Positions 32,340 through 40,340 of a DNA stretch of 64,000 bases are shown piece after piece. A program made the position numbers and the translations under genes. The notes under the pieces are model-generated. The model saw nothing but the letters and a program-made list of their open reading frames with translations. It was not told where the DNA came from and searched no databases. Position 1 is the stretch's first letter, and the number at the start of each line of letters is the position of its first letter. Source of the stretch: CAVQZA01 sp963724805 (GTDB lineage: Bacteria; Actinomycetota; Thermoleophilia; Gaiellales; Gaiellaceae); the NCBI GenBank assembly GCA_963724805.1, contig CAVRWA010000014.1, positions 868,001 to 932,000 on the forward strand. The letters run 5' to 3'.

Positions 32340-34550
32340 CTACCTGCGGGGGATTCGCGGCACCCAGCCGAACCCGACCTGGGCGCCGAGATGCCGTGTG
32401 TCTCCGATCCTCGGGTCGAGCGTCGACTGGACGAACGTCGGGCTCACCGTCACCTCTGCGCGGAACGGCCCACGCGGCGCCGGGATGTAGAATTGCTTCG
32501 ACTCGCGGCTGTGGATCCAGAAGCGGTGCACGGCGAGCACCTTGCCGAGTGCCGGCTGCTTGTCCTTGCCCTTGACGAGCGTTCCCAGCTTGATCGTCAC
32601 TCGGCCGGGCACGTCGGTGCCACCCCAGCCGCGTCGCGTGACGACCACGCGCGCGTAGCCGCGGCGCTTTCCCGGGGTGACGAACTGCGAATAGGCCGCC
32701 TTCGCGGGCTTGACCCCGTCCGGGCTCACGATCCATCCGTCGGGCTCGATCCCGGTCTGCGCGTGCGCGAGCCGGAGCGGCTGGGCGATCTTCACGAGCC
32801 GCCACGGAATCGTGCTCCCGCCGTTCGTGTGCGTGTGGACCGCGACAACGGTGCCGACGACGTCGACGCCCGGGTCCGTGACCGCGTAGACCAAGCCCTT
32901 CGGGCTCGGATAGAGTCGGCCGTCGGCGCCGGCGAGGTCCGGCGTCAGCGTGGGCCCGGGACCGGGCGCCGTGCCGTCGAGGCTCCAGATGTCCTCGAGC
33001 GAACGGTTCCAGAACTCGGTGATCAAGAGGCCGGTGGAGTCGACGATGCTCTGGCCGAGGTAGAGCGTCGGCTTGCCGTCGGTCGCCTTGTCGATCCAGT
33101 CGAGCGGCGGCTCGATGTTGTTCGCGAACGAGTCGGCGAAGCTGTTCGAGGCGAATGCGGCGGAGATCTGCGCGGTCAGGGTCCAGCCGAGCACGCCGAA
33201 CGCGGCGACTGCGGCCACTGCCGCCGCCCCTCGGCTCCGCTCCCCGAGGACCCGCGGCAGGAGCACGAGCACCACCGAGAGAGCGAGCATCGAGAGCAGT
33301 ACCACGCGCGCCGTGTCGGGTGTCCAGCCCAGGCGGCGGTTCGCTTGCTGGAGGATGCCGAGTCCCGGCGCGTCGGAGTAGAAGCGGAACTCCATCTTGT
33401 ACGGCGTGTGCAGGATCAGGTAGAGGGCGAGCCCGGCCGAGGCAGCGAGCGCCCACCAGCGGACGCGCGGCCGCTCGAGCCAGATCGCGGTGGCGACGAA
33501 GAGGAGCGGCGCGACGTAGATGAGGTTCCGTTCCTCGACGAGGGTCGAGAACACGGTCGAGATGTACGAGGCCTTGACAGCCGTGTACCAGCCGATCCCG
33601 ATCAGCCCGGCGGCGAAGACGCAGGCGAAGACTCGGTCTGCCTCGGAACGCGGCTCGTCCCGCCGGCGGAAGAGGGCGGCGAGCCCGGCCACCACGGGCA
33701 GCACGCCGAGGCCGATCATCAACGAGCCCGCAGCCCAGAGCCCGTACTCGATCATCCGGTGGCGGTAGTAGCCGGTCGCGATCAGCCACTCGTGCGAGTG
33801 AGCGGAGGCCGTCGCGTTGAAGACGATCAGCGCGCCGACGCCGAGCACGACGGCGCCGATCCAGTCCCAGCGGCTCCAGCCCGAGCGCCACCGGCGCGCT
33901 CGCTCGCCCGTCAGCCAGAGGAAGATCGCGGCGAGCAGGAGGGCGAACGGGATCATCGTCAACTGCTTGCGGACGAGCGGCGCAAGGAGGCATGCGACGA
34001 CGGACGCCGCGACCCAGCCCGGCCGTCGGCTCAGCAGCGCCTTCGCCATCAGGTAGAAGCAGAGCGTCGCCCAGAAGTACGCGGCGGGCTCGGCGATCAG
34101 CATCGAGCTGTAGATGAAGGCAGGGATCGCCGCCGTGCCGGCGGCGGCGAAGAGGGCGTAGCGCGGTGCGACGACGAGCCGCGCGAGCGCGTAGGCGGGG
34201 AAGAGCGCCGACGTCATCACGAGGCAGCTGATCGTCTTGACCACCGAGTAGGCGGTGTGGGTGTCGTGGATCCACCACGCAGGCGCGATCACGTAGTTGT
34301 AGAGCGACTGGAACCCGTACGGCTCCCCGCGCCGGGCCGGGTGGCCGGTCTCGGCGATCGCGCGCGAGAGCTGCGCCGTCTGCAGCTCGTCGGAGAAGAG
34401 CCATGGGGTGAGATGGCCCCACGACTGCCAGACGTAGAGGAAAAAGAGCCAGGTGAAGACGATCGCGAGCGGCAGCGCCGCGATCACGCGGTCAGGCCAG
34501 GTTCGTCCGGCCGCGACCGCGGCGGGTGCTGCGGCGCTCGTGTCGCTCAC
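32340..34550 (-). CDS. GT39-like polytopic glycosyltransferase (paralogue of 23223-25259)
   Basis: A 736-aa membrane protein with about 12 spans and a soluble C-terminal region (about 530-736). FSDELQTAQLSRAIAETGH has the acidic pair at Asp54-Glu55 in the first loop. Weak but collinear similarity to the 23223 protein runs through YNYVIAPAW, FPAYALARLVV and MLIAEPAAYF. The start is GTG at 34550, overlapping the WecA-like gene's stop as GTGA; an in-frame ATG further up lies inside that gene. It likely transfers a sugar from a polyprenyl carrier on the outer face, but no substrate can be given. Confidence 0.82.
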   Translation of the reverse strand: MSDTSAAAPAAVAAGRTWPDRVIAALPLAIVFTWLFFLYVWQSWGHLTPWLFSDELQTAQLSRAIAETGHPARRGEPYGFQSLYNYVIAPAWWIHDTHTAYSVVKTISCLVMTSALFPAYALARLVVAPRYALFAAAGTAAIPAFIYSSMLIAEPAAYFWATLCFYLMAKALLSRRPGWVAASVVACLLAPLVRKQLTMIPFALLLAAIFLWLTGERARRWRSGWSRWDWIGAVVLGVGALIVFNATASAHSHEWLIATGYYRHRMIEYGLWAAGSLMIGLGVLPVVAGLAALFRRRDEPRSEADRVFACVFAAGLIGIGWYTAVKASYISTVFSTLVEERNLIYVAPLLFVATAIWLERPRVRWWALAASAGLALYLILHTPYKMEFRFYSDAPGLGILQQANRRLGWTPDTARVVLLSMLALSVVLVLLPRVLGERSRGAAAVAAVAAFGVLGWTLTAQISAAFASNSFADSFANNIEPPLDWIDKATDGKPTLYLGQSIVDSTGLLITEFWNRSLEDIWSLDGTAPGPGPTLTPDLAGADGRLYPSPKGLVYAVTDPGVDVVGTVVAVHTHTNGGSTIPWRLVKIAQPLRLAHAQTGIEPDGWIVSPDGVKPAKAAYSQFVTPGKRRGYARVVVTRRGWGGTDVPGRVTIKLGTLVKGKDKQPALGKVLAVHRFWIHSRESKQFYIPAPRGPFRAEVTVSPTFVQSTLDPRIGDTRHLGAQVGFGWVPRIPRR

Positions 34551-36364
34551 TTCGCGGCGGCGCCGAGCACGACGCGGGGATCGAGGTCGGTGTCTCGGCG
34601 CACGAAGCGGCATGGTACGTGTGCGGTCTCACAGGCCGCGACGATGGCGTCGAGACGCTCGCGCGGCGCGTTCGGGATCGTCACCAGAACCGTGTCAGGG
34701 TGCGTGCGCACGAGCACCCCTTCGATCTCGGCCGCGCCGCCCAGCACGGCCGCTCCCTGGATCCGGCGGCGGCGGAGCCGGGGATCGTCGTCGACGAAGC
34801 CGACCACCCGTATCCCCGGGGTCTCGCGCAGCTCTCGCAGGAGGCTGCGGCCCGCCCGGCCCGCCCCTACGATCAGGGTCTTGTCCTGCCCGCCGCGGTC
34901 GCGCAGCGACTGGAGCCCGCGCACGACGGCGCGCTCCCAGAAGCGCGAGAGCCCGATCAGGCCGGTCGCGATCAGCGCGTCGAGCACGAAGACCGTGCGC
35001 GGGAAGTCTCCCCAGGGCTGTGTGAGCGCGATCACGGCGTAGGCGATCACCTCGGAGACGACCACGGCCGCGGCCACCGAGAAGGCGTCGCGCGCTCCCG
35101 CGTAGCGCGAGACGCCGCGGTAGAGGCCGAAGAGGATGAAGCACAGGTAGCGCGCGCCGAGCAGCACCGGCAGGATCACGAGGTACATGTGCCGCTGGTA
35201 GGCGGTGCCGCTGCCCTGGACGAGCAGCAGGTACGCGATCGTGAACGAGGCCGTGATCAGCGCGAAGTCGACGAGCACCTCGACCAGCCTGCGGCGGTGG
35301 AGGACGAAGCCGCGCAGGATCGTCGGCCCGCCCGTCAGCGCGTCCCGTGGGCCGCGCTCGACGTCGGAGAGGAATCCCGCGAACTGGACGAGCAGCGCGA
35401 AGGTGACGAGCACGCCGACGAGCGTGATCCGCGGATCGTCTGCGACCTGGTAGGCGAGGCTCGTGGCGGCGAGGACGATCGAGATCACGGCGAGGAAGAC
35501 CACCGCGCGCTTCTCGGAGAGGCCGAAGTAGACGAGCCGGTGCGAGGCGTGGTCGCGTCCGCCCTTCGTGACCGGGCGCCCCTCCAGCAGCCGGATCACG
35601 GTCACGAGCGTCGTGTCCATGATCGGCACGGCGAGGATCAGGATCGGCAGGAAGAGCGAGGTCACCGTCGCCCCGGCGATCTTCCAGCTCCCCGCGAGGC
35701 CGATCGCGGCGAGCGCGAAGCCGAGCACCTGGCTGCCCGAGTCGCCCATGAAGATCAGGGCCGGGCCATGGATGCGCAGGTTGAAGGGGAGGAAGCCGAG
35801 GCAGGCGAAGCCGACCGCGAGCGAGACCACCAGCACGAGGTCGTTCGGGTGCTGGGTCACGGCGTCGACCGCGAAAGCGAACGCGCCGATCGCCGCGAGC
35901 GTCGCCGCGAGCCCGTCCATGTTGTCGAGGAGGTTGAATGCGTTCGTCATCCCGACGAGCCACGCGAGCGCGATCACGACGCCGAGCACGGGGTTCGAGA
36001 CCAGCTGCACTTTGAGCCCGGTCGAGAGCACGACCGCAGCGGCCGCGAGCTGCGCGCCGATCTTGACCGGCGGGCTGAGGGTGCGGAGGTCGTCGACGAG
36101 GCCTGCGGTGAAGAGGATCAGGCAGCCGACGAGGATCCCGAAGAGCTCCCAGCTGCCGTCGATCACGCCGATCGCGAGGCACACGCCGACGCCCGCGAGG
36201 ATGCCCGCGACGATGCCGACGCCGCCGAGCGAGGGCGTCGTCTCGGTCGACCACCGCTCGCCCGTCGGCGCGGCCACGACGTGCCGGGCAAACCGCGTGC
36301 GAAGAGTCGCCCACACGACCACGTAGGCCACCGGGAGGGCGGCTATCGCCGCGAGCGCAGTCAC
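34547..36364 (-). CDS. WecA/MraY-type GlcNAc-1-phosphate transferase fused to a CapD-like N-terminal module
   Basis: A 605-aa two-part protein. Residues 1 to about 330 are a polyprenyl-phosphate N-acetylhexosamine-1-P transferase: LVDDL at 90-93, NAFNLLDNMDGL at 141-152, MGDSGS at 206-211 and DHASHRL at 271-277 are the catalytic signatures, with about ten spans. Residues about 355-605 add four more spans (FALITASFTIAYLLL onward) and a Rossmann domain with VGAGRAG at 499-505. These resemble the N-terminal half of CapD/PglF-type epimerases and of sugar transferases, but no catalytic domain follows. GTG at 36364. The C-terminal module may regulate or scaffold. No frameshift is evident. Confidence 0.85.
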   Translation of the reverse strand: MTALAAIAALPVAYVVVWATLRTRFARHVVAAPTGERWSTETTPSLGGVGIVAGILAGVGVCLAIGVIDGSWELFGILVGCLILFTAGLVDDLRTLSPPVKIGAQLAAAAVVLSTGLKVQLVSNPVLGVVIALAWLVGMTNAFNLLDNMDGLAATLAAIGAFAFAVDAVTQHPNDLVLVVSLAVGFACLGFLPFNLRIHGPALIFMGDSGSQVLGFALAAIGLAGSWKIAGATVTSLFLPILILAVPIMDTTLVTVIRLLEGRPVTKGGRDHASHRLVYFGLSEKRAVVFLAVISIVLAATSLAYQVADDPRITLVGVLVTFALLVQFAGFLSDVERGPRDALTGGPTILRGFVLHRRRLVEVLVDFALITASFTIAYLLLVQGSGTAYQRHMYLVILPVLLGARYLCFILFGLYRGVSRYAGARDAFSVAAAVVVSEVIAYAVIALTQPWGDFPRTVFVLDALIATGLIGLSRFWERAVVRGLQSLRDRGGQDKTLIVGAGRAGRSLLRELRETPGIRVVGFVDDDPRLRRRRIQGAAVLGGAAEIEGVLVRTHPDTVLVTIPNAPRERLDAIVAACETAHVPCRFVRRDTDLDPRVVLGAAAK

Positions 36365-36426
36365 GCGCGTCCCTCGCCGGCGGTGGCTCCCGCCGGGCGG
36401 AGCCCGGCTCCGCCCCCGCCTGACAC

Positions 36427-36495
36427 CGCTGACGGCACGGTGCTCTCCGGCCCCGTGTTACTCACACTGTGACCTCCGGCCCCGCACCGTCAGCG
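36427..36495. promoter_or_regulatory. Inverted repeat and TCACAcTGTGA palindrome in a divergent intergenic region
   Basis: CGCTGACGG (36427-36435) plus TGC (36441-36443) pair with GCACCGTCAGCG (36484-36495), a 12-bp stem with a 5-nt bulge. The loop holds the palindrome TCACA-C-TGTGA (36462-36472), flanked by two CTCCGGCCCCG direct repeats. It lies between the WecA fusion and wzm, which are transcribed away from each other, so an operator is likely. TTGACA occurs at 36524-36529, but no good -10 sits 17 bases on. Confidence 0.45.
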
Positions 36496-36594
36496 GCGCC
36501 CGAAGAACGCGCGAGCGAAGAGGTTGACACAGCGCGCTCACGCTGGAAAACGGTACCTCTGGGCTGTTAAGTCCATGTGAGCAGGTCTCCTCCA

Positions 36595-36600
36595 TACACT
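36595..36600 (+). promoter_or_regulatory. Candidate -10 element TACACT of wzm
   Basis: TACACT ends 11 nt before the wzm ATG at 36612. The surrounding TACACTAGGCGG nearly repeats the TACACTAGCCGG found 11 nt before the divergent gene at 38115. It would give a leader of only about 4-5 bases. Confidence 0.4.
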
Positions 36601-36611
36601 AGGCGGCGCCC

Positions 36612-37406
36612 ATGACGGTCTATACCGACCTCGTCAGGTACCGGGAGCTCTTCGGGAACCTCTTCCGCCGCGATCTGCAGGCGAAGTACAAGGGGTCGTT
36701 TCTCGGCGTCGCCTGGACGCTCGCCAACCCGCTGCTCCTGATGGCGATCTACCTGCTCGTCTTCTCGGTGCTCTGGAAGGCGGTCTCGATCGACCACTAC
36801 GCGCTCTTCCTGCTCTCGGGGCTCGCGCCGTGGATCTTCTTCTCGAGCTCGATGCAGAACGCGTCCCGCTCGCTGCTCGACAACGCGAGCCTGATTCGCA
36901 AGACGCGGTTCCCGCGCCAGCTCGTGCCGCTCTCGATCGTGGCGACGAACCTCGTCTCGCTCGCGGTGATGCTCGCAGTCCTGCTCGTGCTCAACTTCGC
37001 GCTGCTGCCGCGGGTGCGCGGGACGGAGTGGCTCGCGATCCCGCTAGTCGCGCTGCTCGTCGGCATGGTCGGCGGGCTCGCGCTGATCGTCGCCTCGCTC
37101 GACGTGCTCTACCGCGACGTCGAGCACCTGCTTTCGGCACTGCTCCTGCCCTGGTTCTTCCTCACCCCGATTCTCTACACCTACGGCACGCTCGGTGCGG
37201 CCCAGCAGCACCAGACCCTCGTGGACGTCCTCCACTGGGTCAACTTCATGGCGCCGCCGATCATCGCGATCCGCGACCCGCTCTTCTACGGGACGATGCC
37301 CGACTGGAAGGACGCGCTCTACCTCGCCGTCGCGGCCGTCGTCTCACTCGGTCTCGGCGCCTGGGTCTTCAGCCGCCTCGACGACCGGCTCGCAGTCGAG
37401 CTGTGA
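36612..37406 (+). CDS. wzm: ABC-2 type polysaccharide export permease
   Basis: A 264-aa inner-membrane permease with six spans. The N-terminal RYRELFGNLFRRDLQAKYKG and FLGVAWTLANPLLLMAIYLL are the amphipathic gate helix and first span found in Wzm/TagG proteins. DVEHLLSALLLPWFFLTPILY is the conserved late loop and span. With the Wzt ATPase at 40337 it should export a finished polymer on undecaprenyl diphosphate. It is unusual that wzt is not adjacent but 2.9 kb away behind hemE and hemH. The 3' end overlaps the convergent gene by 38 nt. Confidence 0.9.
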   Translation: MTVYTDLVRYRELFGNLFRRDLQAKYKGSFLGVAWTLANPLLLMAIYLLVFSVLWKAVSIDHYALFLLSGLAPWIFFSSSMQNASRSLLDNASLIRKTRFPRQLVPLSIVATNLVSLAVMLAVLLVLNFALLPRVRGTEWLAIPLVALLVGMVGGLALIVASLDVLYRDVEHLLSALLLPWFFLTPILYTYGTLGAAQQHQTLVDVLHWVNFMAPPIIAIRDPLFYGTMPDWKDALYLAVAAVVSLGLGAWVFSRLDDRLAVEL

Positions 37407-38115
37407 TCCGGCCGTCGTAGAGCCACGGCTCGTCGCCGTCCGGGCGCCAGGCGGGCAGCCCGGCCACCTCGTCGTTCGGCTCGAGGCCGGGAAGGAGGGA
37501 GGGGCAGACGAGCGGATGCGCGAACGCGGGGCTGCGGCCACCGGCCGGCGCATACGGGCGAAGCTCCTCGGGGACCCGGCCCAGGCGGCCGGTGACGACC
37601 TCGATCGAGCCGCCGACAGCGGCGTAACCCTCCTCGTGGGCGGCGCGGACGCGCCCGGCCCGGTCCGGCGCGGGCTCGGCGTCGGCCGGCAGCCAGTCCA
37701 CCGCACCCTCGGCGCTGCGGGGCAGCACCTCGACCTCGAGCTCGGGCGCGTGGTTGCCGACCTCGGAGAACCAGAGCCGGAGCTCGTCGACGAGGTCGAA
37801 GGCGAGCCGGTAGGTGCCCGGGGGAATCGGCCCGCGAAGCCGCAGCTCGAGCTCGGTTCGCCCGCCGGGCGCCAGCTCCACCGGCGTGCGCATCCCGTCC
37901 CAGAGAATCGGGTTTCCCCGCTCGTCGAGCCAGTGGTACGACGCGCTCACGCCCGCGACCGACACGGAGCTCTCGGTGCGCTCCCGCCAGGCCGCCAGAC
38001 CTACGTTCTCGAGCTCGACCCGCGCCTGCGCGAGTGCACCGGCATGAACGTCGGCGACCGAGTAGGCGAGCCAACGCACGGCGAGCGGGCCGCTGGGGAC
38101 GGGATGATCCATCAT
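37369..38115 (-). CDS. Beta-sandwich (Wzt-C/Ig-like) protein of unknown function
   Basis: A 248-aa soluble protein without signal peptide. Its middle resembles an Ig-like carbohydrate-associated module: ARVELENVGLAAW, then SYHWLDERGNPILWDGMRT, LAPGGRTELELRLRGPIPPG and TYRLAFDLVDELRLWFSEVG. The same Tyr-His-Trp, then Pro-Gly-x-Tyr, then Phe-Asp-Leu pattern is seen in domains attached to glycan-modifying enzymes and Wzt C-termini. The C-terminal 100 residues are Pro/Ala-rich with no recognised domain. ATG at 38115 (or 38112). Its location between wzm and wzt suggests a role in glycan recognition or export, which is inference. Confidence 0.65.
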   Translation of the reverse strand: MMDHPVPSGPLAVRWLAYSVADVHAGALAQARVELENVGLAAWRERTESSVSVAGVSASYHWLDERGNPILWDGMRTPVELAPGGRTELELRLRGPIPPGTYRLAFDLVDELRLWFSEVGNHAPELEVEVLPRSAEGAVDWLPADAEPAPDRAGRVRAAHEEGYAAVGGSIEVVTGRLGRVPEELRPYAPAGGRSPAFAHPLVCPSLLPGLEPNDEVAGLPAWRPDGDEPWLYDGRITARLRAGRRGG

Positions 38116-38125
38116 CGCGCCCGGC

Positions 38126-38132
38126 TAGTGTA
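38126..38132. promoter_or_regulatory. Overlapping divergent -10 elements TAGTGT (+) and TACACT (-)
   Basis: The 22-base gap between two divergent start codons contains TAGTGT at 38126-38131, 6 nt before the hemE GTG. Almost exactly opposite it, TACACT reads on the minus strand at 38132-38127, 11 nt before the ATG at 38115. The hexamers occupy the same base pairs, so the two promoters should exclude each other. Confidence 0.45.
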
Positions 38133-38137
38133 GAGCC

Positions 38138-39169
38138 GTGCCCGAGCCGCTTCTCGTCCGCGCAGCGCGGCGCGAGCCCGTCGAGCGCACTCCGGTGTGG
38201 TTCATGCGCCAGGCGGGCCGCTCACTTCCGGAGTACCGAGAGATACGCCTGCGTCACAGCTTCTTCGAGGTCGCCGGGACGCCCGAGCTCTGCGCCGAGG
38301 TGACGCTGCAGCCCGTCCGGCGCCACGGCGTGGACGCGGCGGTGATGTTCGCGGACATCATGACCCCGGTGCTCGGGATGGGCCTCGACGTCGAGCTCGT
38401 CGAGGGCGTCGGCCCGATCGTGCGGCAGCCGGTACGGACCGCCGCGGACGTCGAGCGCCTGCGGCTGCCCGAGCCGGAGGAGGCCTTTGCGCCTGTCCTG
38501 GAGGCGACAGGGATCGTTCGGCGCGAGCTCGAGCCCGAGCGCGCCGTGATCGGCTTCTGCGGCGGGCCGTTCACCGTCGCCGGCTACCTCGTCGAGGGGA
38601 GGCCGAGCCGCGACTTCACCGTCGTGAAGGCGCTCATGTACCGCGAGCCCGCCGTCTGGCACGCGCTGCTGGACAGGCTCGCCGACTGCTTCGCGGGCTA
38701 CGTCGCCGCGAAGGCGGCCGCCGGCGCCGATGCGATCCAGCTCTTCGACTCCTGGGTCGGCGCGCTCTCGCCCGCCGACTACGAGGAGTTCGTCGCGCCG
38801 TACTCGGCGCGGATCCTCGCGGCGGTGACCTGCCCGACGATCCACTTCGGCACCGGCACGGCGACGCTCCTGCGCGCGATGGCCGCGGCCGGCGGGGACG
38901 TGATCGGGCTCGACTGGCGCCTCCCGCTCGACCGTGGCTGGAGCGAGGCCGGCCCCGACCGGGGTGTGCAGGGGAACCTCGATCCGGCGCTCCTGCTCGG
39001 GCCGTGGGAGCGCGTCGAGGCGGGCGCACTGGACGTGCTCGCGCGCGCCGGCGGCCGGCCCGGGCACATCTTCAACCTCGGCCACGGCGTGCTTCCCGAG
39101 ACCGACCCGGCCGTGCTGAAGCGGCTCGTGGAGCTGGTGCACGAGCGGACGGCGGCGGTGGCGGCCTGA
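38138..39169 (+). CDS. hemE: Uroporphyrinogen decarboxylase
   Basis: A 343-aa cytosolic enzyme that removes four carboxyl groups from uroporphyrinogen III to give coproporphyrinogen III. WFMRQAGRSLPEY at 21-33 is the substrate-binding signature, MFADIMTP contains the catalytic Asp73, and GFCGGPFTVAGYL, FDSWVGALSP and FNLGHGVLPETDP complete the family pattern. Length is normal. GTG at 38138 lies six residues before the conserved region and 6 nt after a -10-like hexamer, so the mRNA is probably leaderless. hemH follows 271 bases downstream. Confidence 0.96.
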   Translation: MPEPLLVRAARREPVERTPVWFMRQAGRSLPEYREIRLRHSFFEVAGTPELCAEVTLQPVRRHGVDAAVMFADIMTPVLGMGLDVELVEGVGPIVRQPVRTAADVERLRLPEPEEAFAPVLEATGIVRRELEPERAVIGFCGGPFTVAGYLVEGRPSRDFTVVKALMYREPAVWHALLDRLADCFAGYVAAKAAAGADAIQLFDSWVGALSPADYEEFVAPYSARILAAVTCPTIHFGTGTATLLRAMAAAGGDVIGLDWRLPLDRGWSEAGPDRGVQGNLDPALLLGPWERVEAGALDVLARAGGRPGHIFNLGHGVLPETDPAVLKRLVELVHERTAAVAA

Positions 39170-39303
39170 GCCGGCCGCCACGCGACGTCCTTCCGGGCGC
39201 GAGGAGCTGACGTCTGGATGCGGCCCCGGGACGTGGCGCCTGGGCTCGTTCGAGAACGGTGCGGAGACAACCGACCCGGTGCTCGCGTTCCTCGACCGGC
39301 TCG

Positions 39304-39414
39304 CAGAGGGTGGCCGAGCCGGTCGGGGCGCAGCAGCTTCACGATGCGGCCTTCCGCGCGCCAGACTCCACCGGTGGCCGAGGCTACGAGACGCTCGGTC
39401 ACGAGCTCCCACAC
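39304..39414 (-). pseudogene. Possible N-terminal remnant of an aminoglycoside-phosphotransferase-like gene
   Basis: From a GTG at 39414 the minus strand encodes about 37 residues, including LVTERLVASATGGVWRAEG and RIVKLLRP, which resemble the N-terminal nucleotide-binding hairpin of APH-family kinases. Downstream the frame turns into low-information Arg/Pro-rich sequence and runs antisense into hemE. If real, it is a truncated leftover. Chance coding in high-GC DNA is a strong alternative. Confidence 0.25.
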
Positions 39415-39427
39415 GAGGCGCGTCGGT

Positions 39428-39433
39428 TAGCGT
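39428..39433 (+). promoter_or_regulatory. -10 element TAGCGT, leaderless hemH
   Basis: TAGCGT ends 7 nt before the GTG at 39441, so transcription would start at or beside the start codon. It separates hemH transcription from hemE. Confidence 0.45.
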
Positions 39434-39440
39434 CTGTGCC

Positions 39441-40340
39441 GTGAGCGAGCATGCCGTCGTCCTGATGGCCTACGGGTCGCCCGAGCGCCTGGAGGACGTC
39501 CCCGCCTACTACGCCGACATCCGCGGCGGGCAGCCGATCCGGCCCGAGCTGATGGAGGACCTCGTCGCGCGCTACAAGGCGCTCGGAATCGACGAGGGCT
39601 CGCCGCTCAACGCGATCACCGAGCAGACCAGGGCCGCGCTCGAGCGGGAGCTCGCGGCGCCGGTGTTCACGGGAATGCGCCACTGGCAGCCGCGTATCGC
39701 CGAGGCGGTCGAGCGCGCGCTCGCGGCCGGCGCGACCACGGTGGTGGGCCTCGTGCTCGCCCCGCACTACTCCTCGATGTCGATCGCGAGGTACCGAGGG
39801 CTGCTGGAGGACGCGCTGGCCGGCCGCGCCGAGCTGCGCTTCGTCGAGAGCTGGGGCGAGGAGGCCGGCTTCATCGCCGTTCTGTCCCAGCGTGTTACCA
39901 TGTTAACACGGGGCCATGAGGGCAGGCACGTCATTTTCACGGCGCACAGTCTCCCGGCGCGGATCCTCGCCGAGGGCGACCCGTACCGTGACCAGCTCCT
40001 TCGCACCGCCGAGCTCGTGGCGGCCGAGGCCGGGGTCGACGACTGGAGCTTCTCGTTCCAGAGCGAGTCGGCGACCGGCGAGCCCTGGCTCGGGCCGGAC
40101 ATCCTCGACCACCTGGGCGCCCTCTGCGAGCAGGGCGTCCGCGACGTCGTCGTCTGCCCGGTGGGCTTCGTCGCCGACCACCTCGAGATCAGGTGGGACC
40201 TCGACATCGAAGCCGTCGAGCGCGCTGCCGAGCTGGGGATGACCCTCGAGCGGATCGAGATGCCGAACGCCGATCCCGAGTTCGTGCGAACGCTCGCGAC
40301 GATCGTCCGGCGGGCGCTTGGGGTACCGTCGCCCGCATGA
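39441..40340 (+). CDS. hemH: Ferrochelatase (protoporphyrin/coproporphyrin)
   Basis: A 299-aa enzyme that inserts ferrous iron into a porphyrin. VVLMAYGSPERLEDVPAYY is the N-terminal ferrochelatase motif, FTAHSLP carries the metal-binding His169, and SFQSESATGEPWLGPD and CPVGFVADHLEIRWDLD (Glu249) complete the active site. In actinobacteria this enzyme usually works on coproporphyrin III (CpfC), which is known for the group rather than shown here. GTG at 39441 is chosen over the open frame upstream because the motif follows and a -10-like hexamer sits 7 nt away. The stop overlaps the wzt start as ATGA. Confidence 0.94.
   Translation: MSEHAVVLMAYGSPERLEDVPAYYADIRGGQPIRPELMEDLVARYKALGIDEGSPLNAITEQTRAALERELAAPVFTGMRHWQPRIAEAVERALAAGATTVVGLVLAPHYSSMSIARYRGLLEDALAGRAELRFVESWGEEAGFIAVLSQRVTMLTRGHEGRHVIFTAHSLPARILAEGDPYRDQLLRTAELVAAEAGVDDWSFSFQSESATGEPWLGPDILDHLGALCEQGVRDVVVCPVGFVADHLEIRWDLDIEAVERAAELGMTLERIEMPNADPEFVRTLATIVRRALGVPSPA

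Larger units (their letters stand above)
39170..39440. other. hemE-hemH intergenic region
   Basis: This 271-base gap holds the hemH -10-like element and, on the minus strand, a short stretch that resembles the beginning of a phosphotransferase gene. No terminator hairpin of convincing strength or RNA gene was seen. Confidence 0.4.

Noticed and set aside
32136..35042. Plus-strand open frame of 968 codons
   Set aside because: It runs antisense across two well-supported membrane-protein genes, is Arg/Asp/Glu/His-rich with no domain, and reflects strong third-position GC bias of the true genes.
34526..36472. Plus-strand open frame of 648 codons
   Set aside because: Antisense to the WecA fusion gene, which has intact catalytic motifs. 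The composition is typical of a shadow frame.
36524..36552. TTGACA as a sigma-70 -35 box for wzm
   Set aside because: The hexamer is perfect, but the position 17 bases on reads AAAACG, and no acceptable -10 is within 16-19 bases.
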